IMG/VR virus record: IMGVR_UViG_3300037193_001860
Span: 1-44,988 of that record
Direction: 5' to 3' (one strand)
Length of the DNA stretch: 44,988 nt
Origin: a virus
The notes beneath the pieces were generated by a model. It saw only the letters and a list, made by a program, of their open reading frames with translations. It made no database searches and had not been told where the DNA came from. Positions 1 through 6,413 of the stretch are shown in pieces. Made by a program: the position numbers and the translations under genes. Position 1 is the stretch's first letter. Every line of letters starts with the position of its first letter.

Positions 1-141
1 ATGTCGATGGCAGCCTTCTTGCCCTTCCCCTTGTTGGCCGCCGCCGCCGCGGTGATGACGTCCAGGACGTCGGCGGGCACCTCGGGAGCCGCGAGCGAGT
101 GCCACTGCTCATCCACGCCGAACGGGCTGTCGTCGGGCGCC
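1..141. repeat. Left copy of exact 141-bp terminal repeat
   Basis: Bases 1-141 are identical to 44848-44988. The minus-strand primase-helicase gene reads through in the same frame when the two copies are merged, so this is most likely an assembly overlap of a circular (or circularly permuted) molecule of 44,847 bp rather than a true terminal repeat. A real short terminal redundancy cannot be excluded from sequence alone. Confidence 0.95.
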
Positions 142-2114
142 TGGACGGCGCCCAGCTCGACGTAGCCGGACCCGGTGCCCTCGACGAGCTGGAGCCGGAT
201 CGGCCACTCCCCGTCGGTGTCCATGTCCTTGCGCTTGTGCATCTTCAGCGTGCGCTGGATGTCGGACGTCGCAGCCTCGCCCGGCCGGTCGGCGATGATG
301 ACGAAGTCCGAGTCGTCGACCTTGATCGAGGATCCGCGGGGGCGGTCCCCGCCGTGGCCGGTGTGGTCGACGAACAGAACCGTGATGCCGTGCTCGTCGC
401 GCAGCCGGCACGCCGCCTCGAACACCAACCCGAGCTCGGTGGAACTGTTCTCCTCTGCACCGGGCGCGGAGCGGTGCAGGGTGTCGATGAACACGACCTT
501 GAATCCACGGGCGGCCACGGCCTCTTCGAGGTCCTGGATGGCCAACGGGTCGGTGAGGTTGACCGCCCGTGGGTAGAACGCGAGGTTCCCACGGGGGATG
601 TCACCGAAGCGCTTCACCCATGCACGGCGGCGCAGCTTCATCCCCGACGCGCCCTCGGCGGCCACGTACAGCACCGGCACAGCCTCGGGCACGGCGAACT
701 CGGGGCGCTCCAGCCAGTCACGCCCCGCCGCCAGCGCACACGCCCACGACACCGTGACGAACGACTTGTAGGAGCCGAACTTGCCGGCCAGCACGCCCAC
801 GCCCGCCTCAGGGATGAACTCGCCGAGGAGCATCTTCGGGTCGGGCAGCTCGTCCAGGTCGTTGGAGTCGATCAGTCCGTCGAGCAGCGAAGGACGTTCA
901 GCGCGCTTTCGCTCAAGCCGTCGGCGCGTGGCCTCCTCACGGACGTCCTGCCGTCGAACCTCGTGTCGAACCTCCAGCTCGAACGCGTCGAGCTGCTCGA
1001 CGTCGCTCGAGCCGTCCTGCCCCTCCTGCTCCGTGCCGACACCGAAGAACCCGGCCCCCTCGCTCGTGAACGAGGGGTAGTCGGGCAGGACGAGCTCCCA
1101 CGGCGACGCGAGCGCGCCTGCGTTGTCGCCGCGCTCGATCGAGTTGTTCAGCGCGTCGTGGATGTGTTGGCGGTCGTCGCCGTTGAACCCCATGCCGGGC
1201 CAGAAGGCGTGGACGAGGTCGAGCAGCTCGGCGCGCATCTGGTCCGGAGTGCGCAGGCCGATGGCCACCATGCGGTGCCCGTTGCGGGCGGCGGCGAAGA
1301 AGGTGTGCCGGAAGTCGTCGCGCCCGCGCTCCTTGCAGGCCGCCAGCGACGCCTGGTAGGTCCGCTCGAACGCCTCGGCGGTGGCTCGCCGGGGTGCGCT
1401 GCGCTGCCCATCCCAGCCCTTCGAGCGTTCCCGGTGCGGCACGCGGGCGCGCATCTCCTCGAACGTCAGCAGCTCGCCGGAGAACCGCCCGACCGTGGAC
1501 GTGATCGGCGCGTCGGGGTTCTTGCGGTGCACGCTACCGGCGAGGCGCCACACGCGGGCGGCGTCGTGGCAGGAGTCGACGCCGGAGGTGTAGCCGGCCT
1601 CCTTCCAGGTGCGGCGCAGCTCGGCCTCCACGTCGGCGGCCAGGGTCTCGACGTCGGGGCCGTGTGCGACCGGTTCGGCGAGCATCCACGTCGGGTAGAA
1701 GCCGCCGCCGGAGTGCTGCCAGTAGGTCGGGGTGGGGAGCTTGGCGCGCTCGAACACGGCGAACAGTTCGGGCCAGGTGGCGGGGCCGCCCGGCTTGGCG
1801 AGGTCGAGATCGGCGCGGAACGCCAGCCAGGCGACGGTGTCGTCGCTGCCGCCGCGGCCGGTGACACCCTCGGCCACGGTGGTGCCGCGCAGGTAGATGC
1901 CGAGCGGCTCGTCGGCGAGGTCGGCCTTGATGATGTCGCGTACGGCGCGGTCGAGCTCGTCGGCCGTGGTGGCGTAGGAGGCGTAGGTGGGGACGGCGCC
2001 CTGCTTCTGCAGGTACATGACGGACACGCAGCCGGGCATGCCCTCGTAATAGCCGAGGGCTCGGCGGATCTCGCCCTGGTCGACGCTCACGGTGGCGTCT
2101 GCTGGGGCGCTCAC
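1..2114 (-). CDS. Primase-polymerase / RepA-type helicase fusion (N-terminal and central part; continues at 44652-44988)
   Basis: Replication initiator-type protein of 769 residues when joined across the circular junction; codons 1-704 lie here. The start chosen is GTG at 2112-2114. Residues 1-220 resemble the bifunctional primase-polymerase (archaeo-eukaryotic primase) fold: an acidic metal-binding motif FRADLDL near 99-105, SGGG near 135-138, and RVWRLAGSVHRK near 187-198, the usual PrimPol RLPGS-type motif. Residues about 425-650 are a RepA/RecA-like hexameric helicase domain with Walker A GKFGSYKS near 444-451, Walker B KVVFIDT near 539-545 and the FVDHTGHGG segment near 581-589. The C-terminal ~100 residues look like a winged-helix domain. 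Inference: it primes and unwinds at the iteron array that lies just downstream of its 3' end. It is the last gene of the minus-strand operon starting at 4404. Confidence 0.9.
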   Translation of the reverse strand, partial: MSAPADATVSVDQGEIRRALGYYEGMPGCVSVMYLQKQGAVPTYASYATTADELDRAVRDIIKADLADEPLGIYLRGTTVAEGVTGRGGSDDTVAWLAFRADLDLAKPGGPATWPELFAVFERAKLPTPTYWQHSGGGFYPTWMLAEPVAHGPDVETLAADVEAELRRTWKEAGYTSGVDSCHDAARVWRLAGSVHRKNPDAPITSTVGRFSGELLTFEEMRARVPHRERSKGWDGQRSAPRRATAEAFERTYQASLAACKERGRDDFRHTFFAAARNGHRMVAIGLRTPDQMRAELLDLVHAFWPGMGFNGDDRQHIHDALNNSIERGDNAGALASPWELVLPDYPSFTSEGAGFFGVGTEQEGQDGSSDVEQLDAFELEVRHEVRRQDVREEATRRRLERKRAERPSLLDGLIDSNDLDELPDPKMLLGEFIPEAGVGVLAGKFGSYKSFVTVSWACALAAGRDWLERPEFAVPEAVPVLYVAAEGASGMKLRRRAWVKRFGDIPRGNLAFYPRAVNLTDPLAIQDLEEAVAARGFKVVFIDTLHRSAPGAEENSSTELGLVFEAACRLRDEHGITVLFVDHTGHGGDRPRGSSIKVDDSDFVIIADRPGEAATSDIQRTLKMHKRKDMDTDGEWPIRLQLVEGTGSGYVELGAVQAPDDSPFGVDEQWHSLAAPEVPADVLDVITAAAAANKGKGKKAAID

Positions 2115-2198
2115 CGGGTGGTCCGGGGCGGCGCAATGGTGATCTGGGACGGGTCTGGCATAGTCTGTGCCTGGACCTTTCTGGCAAGAGCGGTCGCC

Positions 2199-2231
2199 CG
2201 GCCCCGCACGTGTTGGCGCACGGCGGGGCCG
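2199..2231. other. Inverted repeat in the 215-bp gap upstream of the primase-helicase gene
   Basis: A perfect 9-bp inverted repeat (CGGCCCCGC / GCGGGGCCG, loop 15 nt) lies between the primase-helicase start (2114) and the next gene (2330). No T-run follows on either strand, so it may be an attenuator or operator rather than a terminator. The same gap holds a copy of the dispersed AGCTGGGGAGCG motif (2253-2264). This is the only sizeable gap within the minus-strand operon, so the replication gene may have separate control. Confidence 0.5.
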
Positions 2232-2329
2232 ACTTACGTTTCGGGCGACAGAAGCTGGGGAGCGTCTGTCGGGATGTTATCTGTGATCAGGTCATCGAGT
2301 CCTCCCCCGCCTGTTCAGGGGCGCGTCGC

Positions 2330-2629
2330 TCATGCCGCCGCTCCGTTCGCGTTGCGCCGCTCGATGACCCGCGCGCCGAGCTCGGCGCGGGTGAGCGCCA
2401 TGGCCTGCGCCATGGGCCAGGGGGTGAGCACCTGAACGACCTCGTCGGGGTCGACGTCACCCTCCCAGTGCTGCGCGCCGTGCTCCAGGGCGATCCCGGC
2501 GCACGGCATGTCCTGCGCGCGAACCATCCACGGCGTCTCGCCCTTGCCGACGATGACGTCGCCGGCCACGACGTGACGCCAGCGCAGCGGCACCGGCACC
2601 CAGCAGGTTGCGAACTCCTCGGGGTTCAT
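2330..2629 (-). CDS. Hypothetical phage protein, 99 aa
   Basis: Small soluble protein with the segment VVAGDVIVGKGETPWMV, a style seen in many small conserved actinophage proteins of unknown function. It has no membrane segment. The gene starts at ATG 2627-2629 with a 4-bp overlap with the stop of the gene upstream (2626), which supports translational coupling and a real gene. No catalytic motif recognised. Confidence 0.75.
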   Translation of the reverse strand: MNPEEFATCWVPVPLRWRHVVAGDVIVGKGETPWMVRAQDMPCAGIALEHGAQHWEGDVDPDEVVQVLTPWPMAQAMALTRAELGARVIERRNANGAAA

Positions 2630-2856
2630 CGCCGGACCAGTCGGGAGAGCTGCATCATGGCCCGCTCGGTGCGCTCGTCGCAGCCGACCGGGTCGGAGTA
2701 GTGCCCCTCGGCCGCCATCGCGTCGAGCAGCGCCACGGCTGCGGCGCGCAGTCGCTTCACCTCGTCGGCCAGCGTGGCGATCAGTCGAGCGCCCGGCGCC
2801 TCTTCCTCGTGGCGCCAGTCCTCTGCGATCTCCAGGGCCCTGTCGATTTCGTTCAC
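2626..2856 (-). CDS. Small helical protein, member 1 of a tandem paralogous trio
   Basis: 76-residue protein starting at GTG 2854-2856, overlapping the stop of the next gene by the GTGA arrangement. Its N-terminus (EIDRALEIAEDWRHEEEAPG) aligns with the neighbour at 2853-3107 (ETALRLAEDWRAEPDAPGAG) and more weakly with 3104-3409 (EKALEVARHLA...RIEEAAVQLAAKV). The three probably arose by tandem duplication. Function unknown; charged and helical, so perhaps a small dimerising or protein-binding factor. Confidence 0.75.
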   Translation of the reverse strand: MNEIDRALEIAEDWRHEEEAPGARLIATLADEVKRLRAAAVALLDAMAAEGHYSDPVGCDERTERAMMQLSRLVRR

Positions 2857-3107
2857 GACGACCTCGTCTCGGTAAGCCGGTCGAGCGCGTCGACCAGGAT
2901 GATCGGATACCGGTCCGCGTACTTCCGGAGCACGTTCCATCGCTCCACCACGGCCGCAGCCGCCTCGTCCCGCTCGCGCAGCCGCTGCAGTTCGGCGCCC
3001 TGCTCCCGCACCTTGGCGGCGAGGTGGACGATCAGCCCGGCCCCCGGGGCGTCCGGCTCGGCGCGCCAGTCCTCGGCGAGCCGTAGCGCAGTCTCCGTGT
3101 CCATCAC
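2853..3107 (-). CDS. Small helical protein, member 2 of a tandem paralogous trio
   Basis: 84-residue protein; start GTG at 3105-3107 (GTGA overlap) or ATG at 3102-3104 (TGATG). The N-terminal AEDWR...APGA segment matches the 76-aa downstream gene, while the C-terminus ALDRLTETRSS matches ALDTLTETRSS of the upstream gene. It therefore shares different ends with its two neighbours, as expected from unequal crossing-over between repeats. Central part is a likely coiled coil (KVREQGAELQRLRERDEAAA). Function unknown. Confidence 0.75.
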   Translation of the reverse strand: MMDTETALRLAEDWRAEPDAPGAGLIVHLAAKVREQGAELQRLRERDEAAAAVVERWNVLRKYADRYPIILVDALDRLTETRSS

Positions 3108-3409
3108 GACGACCTCGTCTCGGTGAGCGTGTCGAGCGCGTCGCGCAGGTCGTCGGGGATGAGGCCGAGGGCGACGAGGCGGGCGCGGTGCTGGCTCCAG
3201 CTCGACGCCACGCCGGTCTGCGCCTCGCGCATGGCGATGACCTTGGCGGCGAGCTGTACGGCGGCCTCTTCGATCCTGGTGAGCCCGTCGACGTGGTTGC
3301 GATGCAGGGCAAGGTGCCGGGCCACCTCCAGCGCCTTCTCGGTGGTCATGTCGCCCTGTCCGCCACTAGCGCCGTGGCCCACCGACTTCGGCATCGGCCG
3401 CTCGCTCAT
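3104..3409 (-). CDS. Small helical protein, member 3 of a tandem paralogous trio
   Basis: 101 residues from ATG 3407-3409, which overlaps the stop of the upstream gene (ATGA). An internal ATG at 3347-3349 (MTTEKALEVARHLA) is an alternative start that would align better with the two paralogs, with an AGGG-type ribosome site just upstream. The C-terminal LTETRSS is shared with the gene at 2853-3107. No enzymatic motif. The start is the main uncertainty. Confidence 0.65.
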   Translation of the reverse strand: MSERPMPKSVGHGASGGQGDMTTEKALEVARHLALHRNHVDGLTRIEEAAVQLAAKVIAMREAQTGVASSWSQHRARLVALGLIPDDLRDALDTLTETRSS

Positions 3410-3552
3410 CCCGACACCCGCCCGCGCTCCAGTGCCTCGGCGCGCTGCTCGTGCTCGGTGCGCTCGGCCCACGTCTTCGCTCGGGCGGCACGCCGCCGCT
3501 CGCGGTCGGCTCGCATCTGGCGCTCTGTCTTGTCGGCCCACGTCTGGCTCAT
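3406..3552 (-). CDS. Small basic helical protein, 48 aa
   Basis: Very charged 48-residue protein (MSQTWADKTERQMRADRERR start), almost entirely helical, possibly nucleic-acid binding. It overlaps both neighbours by ATGA junctions, and the segment before its ATG is TAGCTACGGAGGAAG, a strong ribosome site that is part of the dispersed TACGGAGG repeat family. No homolog recognised. Confidence 0.65.
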   Translation of the reverse strand: MSQTWADKTERQMRADRERRRAARAKTWAERTEHEQRAEALERGRVSG

Positions 3553-4055
3553 GCCGCTTCCTCCGTAGCTACTGACGACGTACTGATGTCCTGAGCGGCC
3601 CGCTTCTTCGCCGCCCGGGTGGCCGCGGCCTTCTCGGCGGCTGCCTTCTTCTTGGTGGCCAGGGCGTCGAGCTGGGCGCGGTAGGCGGCCAGGCTGGGCG
3701 CGGTCAGGTACGCCTTCAGGGCGGCCAGGTCGAGCTTCTGGGGCAGGTCGGCGGGGTGGTCGCTGCCGGCCTTGGGGCAGGCCTCGTCGCGGCAGAGCCA
3801 CCAGGAGTAGGCGGAGTCGAACGAGCCGTCGACCCACACGGCGACCGCGGCGCGCCCGGCGGGGTTGCGCAGGCGGACGGCGACCGACGTGCACGGCTCG
3901 GCGGTGATGATGCGCTTGCGCAGGTCGGGGTCGTTGCGCTGCTTGTCGACGGCGCCGGTGCCGTGGGTGATCGCGTGCGTCCAGCCGTCGGGGAGCTGCT
4001 TGATCAGGGTCTTGGCGGCGCTGGGGAGCGAAGATGTGTCCGTACCGGTGGTCAT
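3549..4055 (-). CDS. Hypothetical protein, 168 aa, with Lys/Ala-rich tail
   Basis: The N-terminal ~120 residues are a compact domain (AVRLRNPAGRAAVAVWV, WWLCRDEACP) and the last 50 are rich in Lys and Ala (KKKAAAEKAAATRAAKKRAA), a likely DNA-binding or flexible tail. Start is ATG 4053-4055 overlapping the upstream stop. Residues 9-12 (LPSA) are encoded by the 14-mer that also occurs near the 5' end of the genes at 8521 and 19241. Function unknown. Confidence 0.7.
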   Translation of the reverse strand: MTTGTDTSSLPSAAKTLIKQLPDGWTHAITHGTGAVDKQRNDPDLRKRIITAEPCTSVAVRLRNPAGRAAVAVWVDGSFDSAYSWWLCRDEACPKAGSDHPADLPQKLDLAALKAYLTAPSLAAYRAQLDALATKKKAAAEKAAATRAAKKRAAQDISTSSVATEEAA

Positions 4056-4225
4056 GACGCGTCCGACCAGTACACGGGGTGGTCCGGCTCACCGTCCATG
4101 AACGCCGTGTAGACGTGCGGGCCGTCGTGCGCAGCCCCGTCGTGCGGCACGTCGACCTGACACTGCCCACCGGTCTCGGGGTGCGCGGCACCGTCTCGGT
4201 AGGTGCGTCGCCACGTGGCGCTCAC
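4052..4225 (-). CDS. Hypothetical protein, 57 aa
   Basis: GTG start at 4223-4225 overlapping the HTH gene stop (GTGA), and stop overlapping the next ATG. The product is polar, His- and Asp-rich (DVPHDGAAHDGPHVYTAFMD), which might bind a metal. No family recognised. The exact tiling between two coupled genes is the main support. Confidence 0.65.
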   Translation of the reverse strand: MSATWRRTYRDGAAHPETGGQCQVDVPHDGAAHDGPHVYTAFMDGEPDHPVYWSDAS

Positions 4226-4404
4226 GCCAGCTCCCGCTCGCGCCGCACCCGCTCGACGTCCTCGGCCGAGAGCGTGACTCGTCGCGTGAGGTCGTTCTTC
4301 CGTGCGGCGATGATGCCGGCCTTCACGTAGCGGTCCACGGTTTGCAGGCTCAGATCCAGGATCTCGGCGGCCTCGTGGCGGGTGATCCAGCTCTTCGTGC
4401 TCAC
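4222..4404 (-). CDS. Excisionase/MerR-type helix-turn-helix DNA-binding protein
   Basis: 60-residue protein with a typical HTH_17/Xis fold: WITRHEAAEILDLSLQTVDR (first helices and recognition helix) followed by a wing and a basic tail ending ERVRRERELA. Start chosen is GTG 4402-4404, because a -10 hexamer TACGCT lies 6 bases upstream, as in the leaderless promoters elsewhere; a longer form from ATG 4450-4452 is possible. It is the first gene of the minus-strand replication operon and sits at the divergent promoter region, so an early regulator is as likely as an excisionase; no integrase gene was found. Confidence 0.75.
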   Translation of the reverse strand: MSTKSWITRHEAAEILDLSLQTVDRYVKAGIIAARKNDLTRRVTLSAEDVERVRRERELA

Positions 4405-4410
4405 GTGGGG

Positions 4411-4439
4411 AGCGTAGTCAATGACTGCTGTCATGTCTT
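4411..4439 (-). promoter_or_regulatory. Leaderless promoter of the minus-strand replication operon
   Basis: On the minus strand AAGACA (4434-4439), 17 bp, then TACGCT (4411-4416), with the GTG start of the HTH gene 6 bases further. The spacer holds a small palindrome (ATGACAGCAGTCAT, 4421-4434) that could be an operator. It lacks the 23-bp palindrome of the other leaderless promoters. Pattern-based call only. Confidence 0.5.
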
Positions 4440-4460
4440 GATAGTCCCACATGAGCAGTG

Positions 4461-4489
4461 TTGCGTCTACATGAGTCCTCGTGTATCGT
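4461..4489 (+). promoter_or_regulatory. Early rightward promoter for the SSB-like gene
   Basis: TTGCGT (4461-4466), 17-bp spacer, TATCGT (4484-4489). It is back to back with the leftward promoter at 4411-4439, making a divergent control region. The predicted 5' leader is about 85 nt long and contains a hairpin (GACCGG/CCGGTC, 4515-4532) whose loop is AGGAGG, and a copy of the GTCAGTACGT repeat (4530-4562). Confidence 0.55.
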
Positions 4490-4579
4490 CGGAGTCCTCC
4501 CCAGCTAGCTCGATGACCGGAGGAGGCCGGTCAGTACGTCTGCAAGTCAGTAGGTACGGATCAACAGATCGGACAAGAC

Positions 4580-5179
4580 ATGACGCTGGCCAAGCCCACC
4601 GTGACCGGTGGCGACTTCCTGGACCTGCGAGAGCTGACCGCCAACGGGCCGGTCCTCGCGGTTTTCCGCATCCGCGCGTTCGAGGACCCGGAGATGGGCG
4701 ACTACGGCGCCTACAAGGTGCCCGTGATCGCGGACGTGCTCATCTGCTCCGGCCCGCACCGGGGTGAGGTGCACCTGTCGGAGCGCTTCATCGGCGCCCC
4801 GACGAACGCCCTGCGTGGCGTGAAGAACCCGAAGAAGGGCGAGCAGCCGCAGCCTCCGGCCACGCAGGTCGGGCAGGAGCTCGCGGTGCGCGTCTCGCTC
4901 GTGGAGAAGAAGGGCTCGAACCCGTTCGTCGGGCTGGACATCCCGAGCGACGTCGAGTTCGCGGCGATCGCCGAGGTGCACGCGAACGGTGCGGGCTGGA
5001 ACGCCGCTCCCGCGCCTGCGCCCATGCAGGTCGCACCTCCGGTGACCCCTGCTGCTCCGGCCGCCCCTGTGGTGCCGCAGCAGCAGCCCGGCGCGCAGCC
5101 GCCGTGGGCCCCGGCTCCGACTGCCCCGCAGCCCGTCCAGGTCGGCACCGGAGCCTCCGAGGAGCAGCCGCCCTGGTGA
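4580..5179 (+). CDS. Single-stranded DNA-binding-like protein
   Basis: 199 residues. Residues 1-140 look like an OB-fold-type domain (GPVLAVFRIRAFEDPEMGDY, KVPVIADVLICSG, FVGLDIPSD), followed by a long Ala/Pro/Gln-rich flexible linker (about 145-190) and the C-terminal tip EEQPPW. This arrangement, OB domain, disordered linker and short acidic tip with aromatic end, is that of bacterial SSB proteins. It is the first gene of the rightward early operon and precedes a nuclease, helicase and resolvase-like gene, consistent with recombination/replication. There is no clear ribosome site in front of the ATG. Called by architecture, not by strong sequence match. Confidence 0.65.
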   Translation: MTLAKPTVTGGDFLDLRELTANGPVLAVFRIRAFEDPEMGDYGAYKVPVIADVLICSGPHRGEVHLSERFIGAPTNALRGVKNPKKGEQPQPPATQVGQELAVRVSLVEKKGSNPFVGLDIPSDVEFAAIAEVHANGAGWNAAPAPAPMQVAPPVTPAAPAAPVVPQQQPGAQPPWAPAPTAPQPVQVGTGASEEQPPW

Positions 5180-5184
5180 TCTGA

Positions 5185-5244
5185 CCCTCACTCGCCCGCA
5201 CGGGCGCCGTCTTCCCCCCGCGGCGTCCGTGCGGGCCCTGAGGG
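5185..5244 (+). terminator. Two-part stem-loop after the SSB-like gene
   Basis: Just after the stop codon, GCCCGCACGG (5194-5203) pairs with CCGTGCGGGC (5227-5236), and outside it CCCTCA (5185-5190) pairs with TGAGGG (5239-5244). No T-tract follows. It could be a terminator/attenuator that makes the SSB-like protein more abundant than the downstream genes, or a processing site. Confidence 0.5.
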
Positions 5245-5283
5245 GGTCGGATTCCTGGCCGGCCCCTCCACCTGGAGGAACCG

Positions 5284-5439
5284 ATGGGCAAGAAGAAGTC
5301 CACCGTGGCGCCGTACATCTGCCTGCACAACTGGCAGACCGACGGCTACCGCGAGAGCGGCGACGGGCGCTACATCCTGGAGGAGTCCTGCCGCGAAGGC
5401 TGCGGCAGGACGCGCGAGCGGACGGTGCACGGGTCATGA
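5284..5439 (+). CDS. Small Cys-rich protein, 51 aa
   Basis: Start ATG 5284 with CTGGAGGAA ribosome site. The sequence begins MGKKKSTVAPYICLHNWQTD and has a CxxxC pair (ESCREGC) near 36-40 plus C13/H15, a possible single zinc-binding site. Stop overlaps the next ATG. One of a series of tiny Cys-containing proteins in this operon. Function unknown. Confidence 0.65.
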   Translation: MGKKKSTVAPYICLHNWQTDGYRESGDGRYILEESCREGCGRTRERTVHGS

Positions 5440-5555
5440 CCGGCTACGTGCCTCGCAAGCGCTGCGACAAGTGCTCGACCGGCCGCACGGGCGGCGTGTG
5501 CACCTGCGTCGGGCGTCGCCGGCGCGGCCCCGCTGACAAGGTGGTGGCCCGCTGA
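5436..5555 (+). CDS. Tiny zinc-ribbon-like protein, 39 aa
   Basis: ATGA-coupled start. CDKC near 9-12 and CTC near 23-25 could form a minimal zinc knuckle; the rest is basic (VGRRRRG). Likely nucleic-acid binding if folded. No family assigned. Confidence 0.6.
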   Translation: MTGYVPRKRCDKCSTGRTGGVCTCVGRRRRGPADKVVAR

Positions 5556-5680
5556 TGGCCAACCACGACGTGCGGGACATGGAGCAGCGCCTCCGTGACG
5601 AGAAGGTGCAGCCGCCGGACGTGCACGCCGAGCGGGGCCGGGCGGCGTTCCGGCGGCTCCTGCGGACGGGGCGGGACTGA
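5555..5680 (+). CDS. Small charged protein, 41 aa
   Basis: TGATG coupling at both ends. Begins MANHDVRDMEQRLRDEKVQP and ends with an Arg-rich helix (FRRLLRTGRD). No motif recognised; supported only by tight tiling within the operon. Confidence 0.55.
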   Translation: MANHDVRDMEQRLRDEKVQPPDVHAERGRAAFRRLLRTGRD

Positions 5681-5844
5681 TGGCCTGGGGAGCGCAGGTC
5701 CGCAACAAGCGCACGCCGACGAACCCGCGCACCTGGGGTGCGCAGACGAAGCCGGGCCGCGGTGAGGTCGTGAAGCGCACCGAGGACGGCGAGGTCTTCA
5801 CCGGCACCCGGAAGTGGAACTGGAGAGGGAAGGAGAAGGCCTGA
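5680..5844 (+). CDS. Small basic protein, 54 aa
   Basis: TGATG-coupled start. Contains two WGAQ repeats (MAWGAQVRNKR and TWGAQTKPGR) and is strongly basic, so possibly nucleic-acid binding. Last gene before a hairpin at 5851-5888, which may end the first segment of the early operon. Confidence 0.6.
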   Translation: MAWGAQVRNKRTPTNPRTWGAQTKPGRGEVVKRTEDGEVFTGTRKWNWRGKEKA

Positions 5845-5850
5845 CGAACT

Positions 5851-5888
5851 CCCCGGCTCGAGCGTGTCCCCTCCCGCTCGGGCCGGGG
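5851..5888 (+). terminator. Stem-loop / probable terminator
   Basis: CCCCGGCTCGAGCG (5851-5864) pairs with CGCTCGGGCCGGGG (5875-5888) with one G-T mismatch and a 10-nt loop, 6 bases after the preceding stop codon. GC-rich hairpin without a T-run, as usual for high-GC phages. Confidence 0.5.
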
Positions 5889-6002
5889 CTCCAGTTCGAC
5901 CGGTGAGAACTCCAGCGGCGCCCCGTGACTGTGGTGGGCGCGGTGCGGCGCCGCTGGGGTCCTGACCGATCGAGCCACCACGACAGAACGAGGAGCAAGG
6001 GC

Positions 6003-6413
6003 ATGGAGCAGGACGAGATCTACGCCGAAGACGTCGATTGGAAGGCCACCGCGGAGAACTTGCAGCGCGAGGTGACGCGACTGGCCACGATCGCGGGCGG
6101 CGGCCGATGCCATGAGTGTGGCCAGGTCGAACCGATCATGGCCAACGGCCGCCTCGCGCCGCATCACGACGCCGCCACTGACGACATCTGCGAAGGGTCG
6201 GGTGGCCGCGAGCACGAGCCGCCGAACCTGGAAGTTCGCGTGCTCGACAACGACGACCGAAAGGAGCTGGACCGGCTGCGCGTCCGCGTGGCCGAGCTGG
6301 AGGCGCAGCGCTCCGCCGTGCTCGGCTTCCTGGATGACGTGAACCGCGAGGAGTGGGCATCCAAGGTGCTCATCTCGACGGCGATCCGCTCGGCCTACGG
6401 AGTGAAGTCGTGA
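6003..6413 (+). CDS. Coiled-coil protein with zinc-ribbon-like half, 136 aa
   Basis: ATG 6003 preceded by GAGGAG. N-terminal helix, then CHECG near 35-39 with a later HH (54-55) and C62 that may complete a zinc site, then a long coiled coil (ELDRLRVRVAELEAQRSAVL, about 85-110). The stop overlaps the GTG of the nuclease gene, suggesting a partner or regulator of it. Function unknown. Confidence 0.7.
   Translation: MEQDEIYAEDVDWKATAENLQREVTRLATIAGGGRCHECGQVEPIMANGRLAPHHDAATDDICEGSGGREHEPPNLEVRVLDNDDRKELDRLRVRVAELEAQRSAVLGFLDDVNREEWASKVLISTAIRSAYGVKS

Noticed and set aside
1-141. Packaged direct terminal repeat
   Set aside because: The repeat lies inside one gene whose frame continues perfectly across the join and has no terminase-site features; assembly overlap of a circle is simpler.
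99-2435. 778-codon plus-strand open frame opposite the primase-helicase gene
   Set aside because: Antisense to a gene with clear PrimPol and helicase motifs; Arg/Val/Gly-biased composition is typical of a shadow frame in high-GC DNA.
4222-4404. Proof of integrative lysogeny from the excisionase-like gene
   Set aside because: HTH_17 proteins are often regulators; no integrase was found in any frame.
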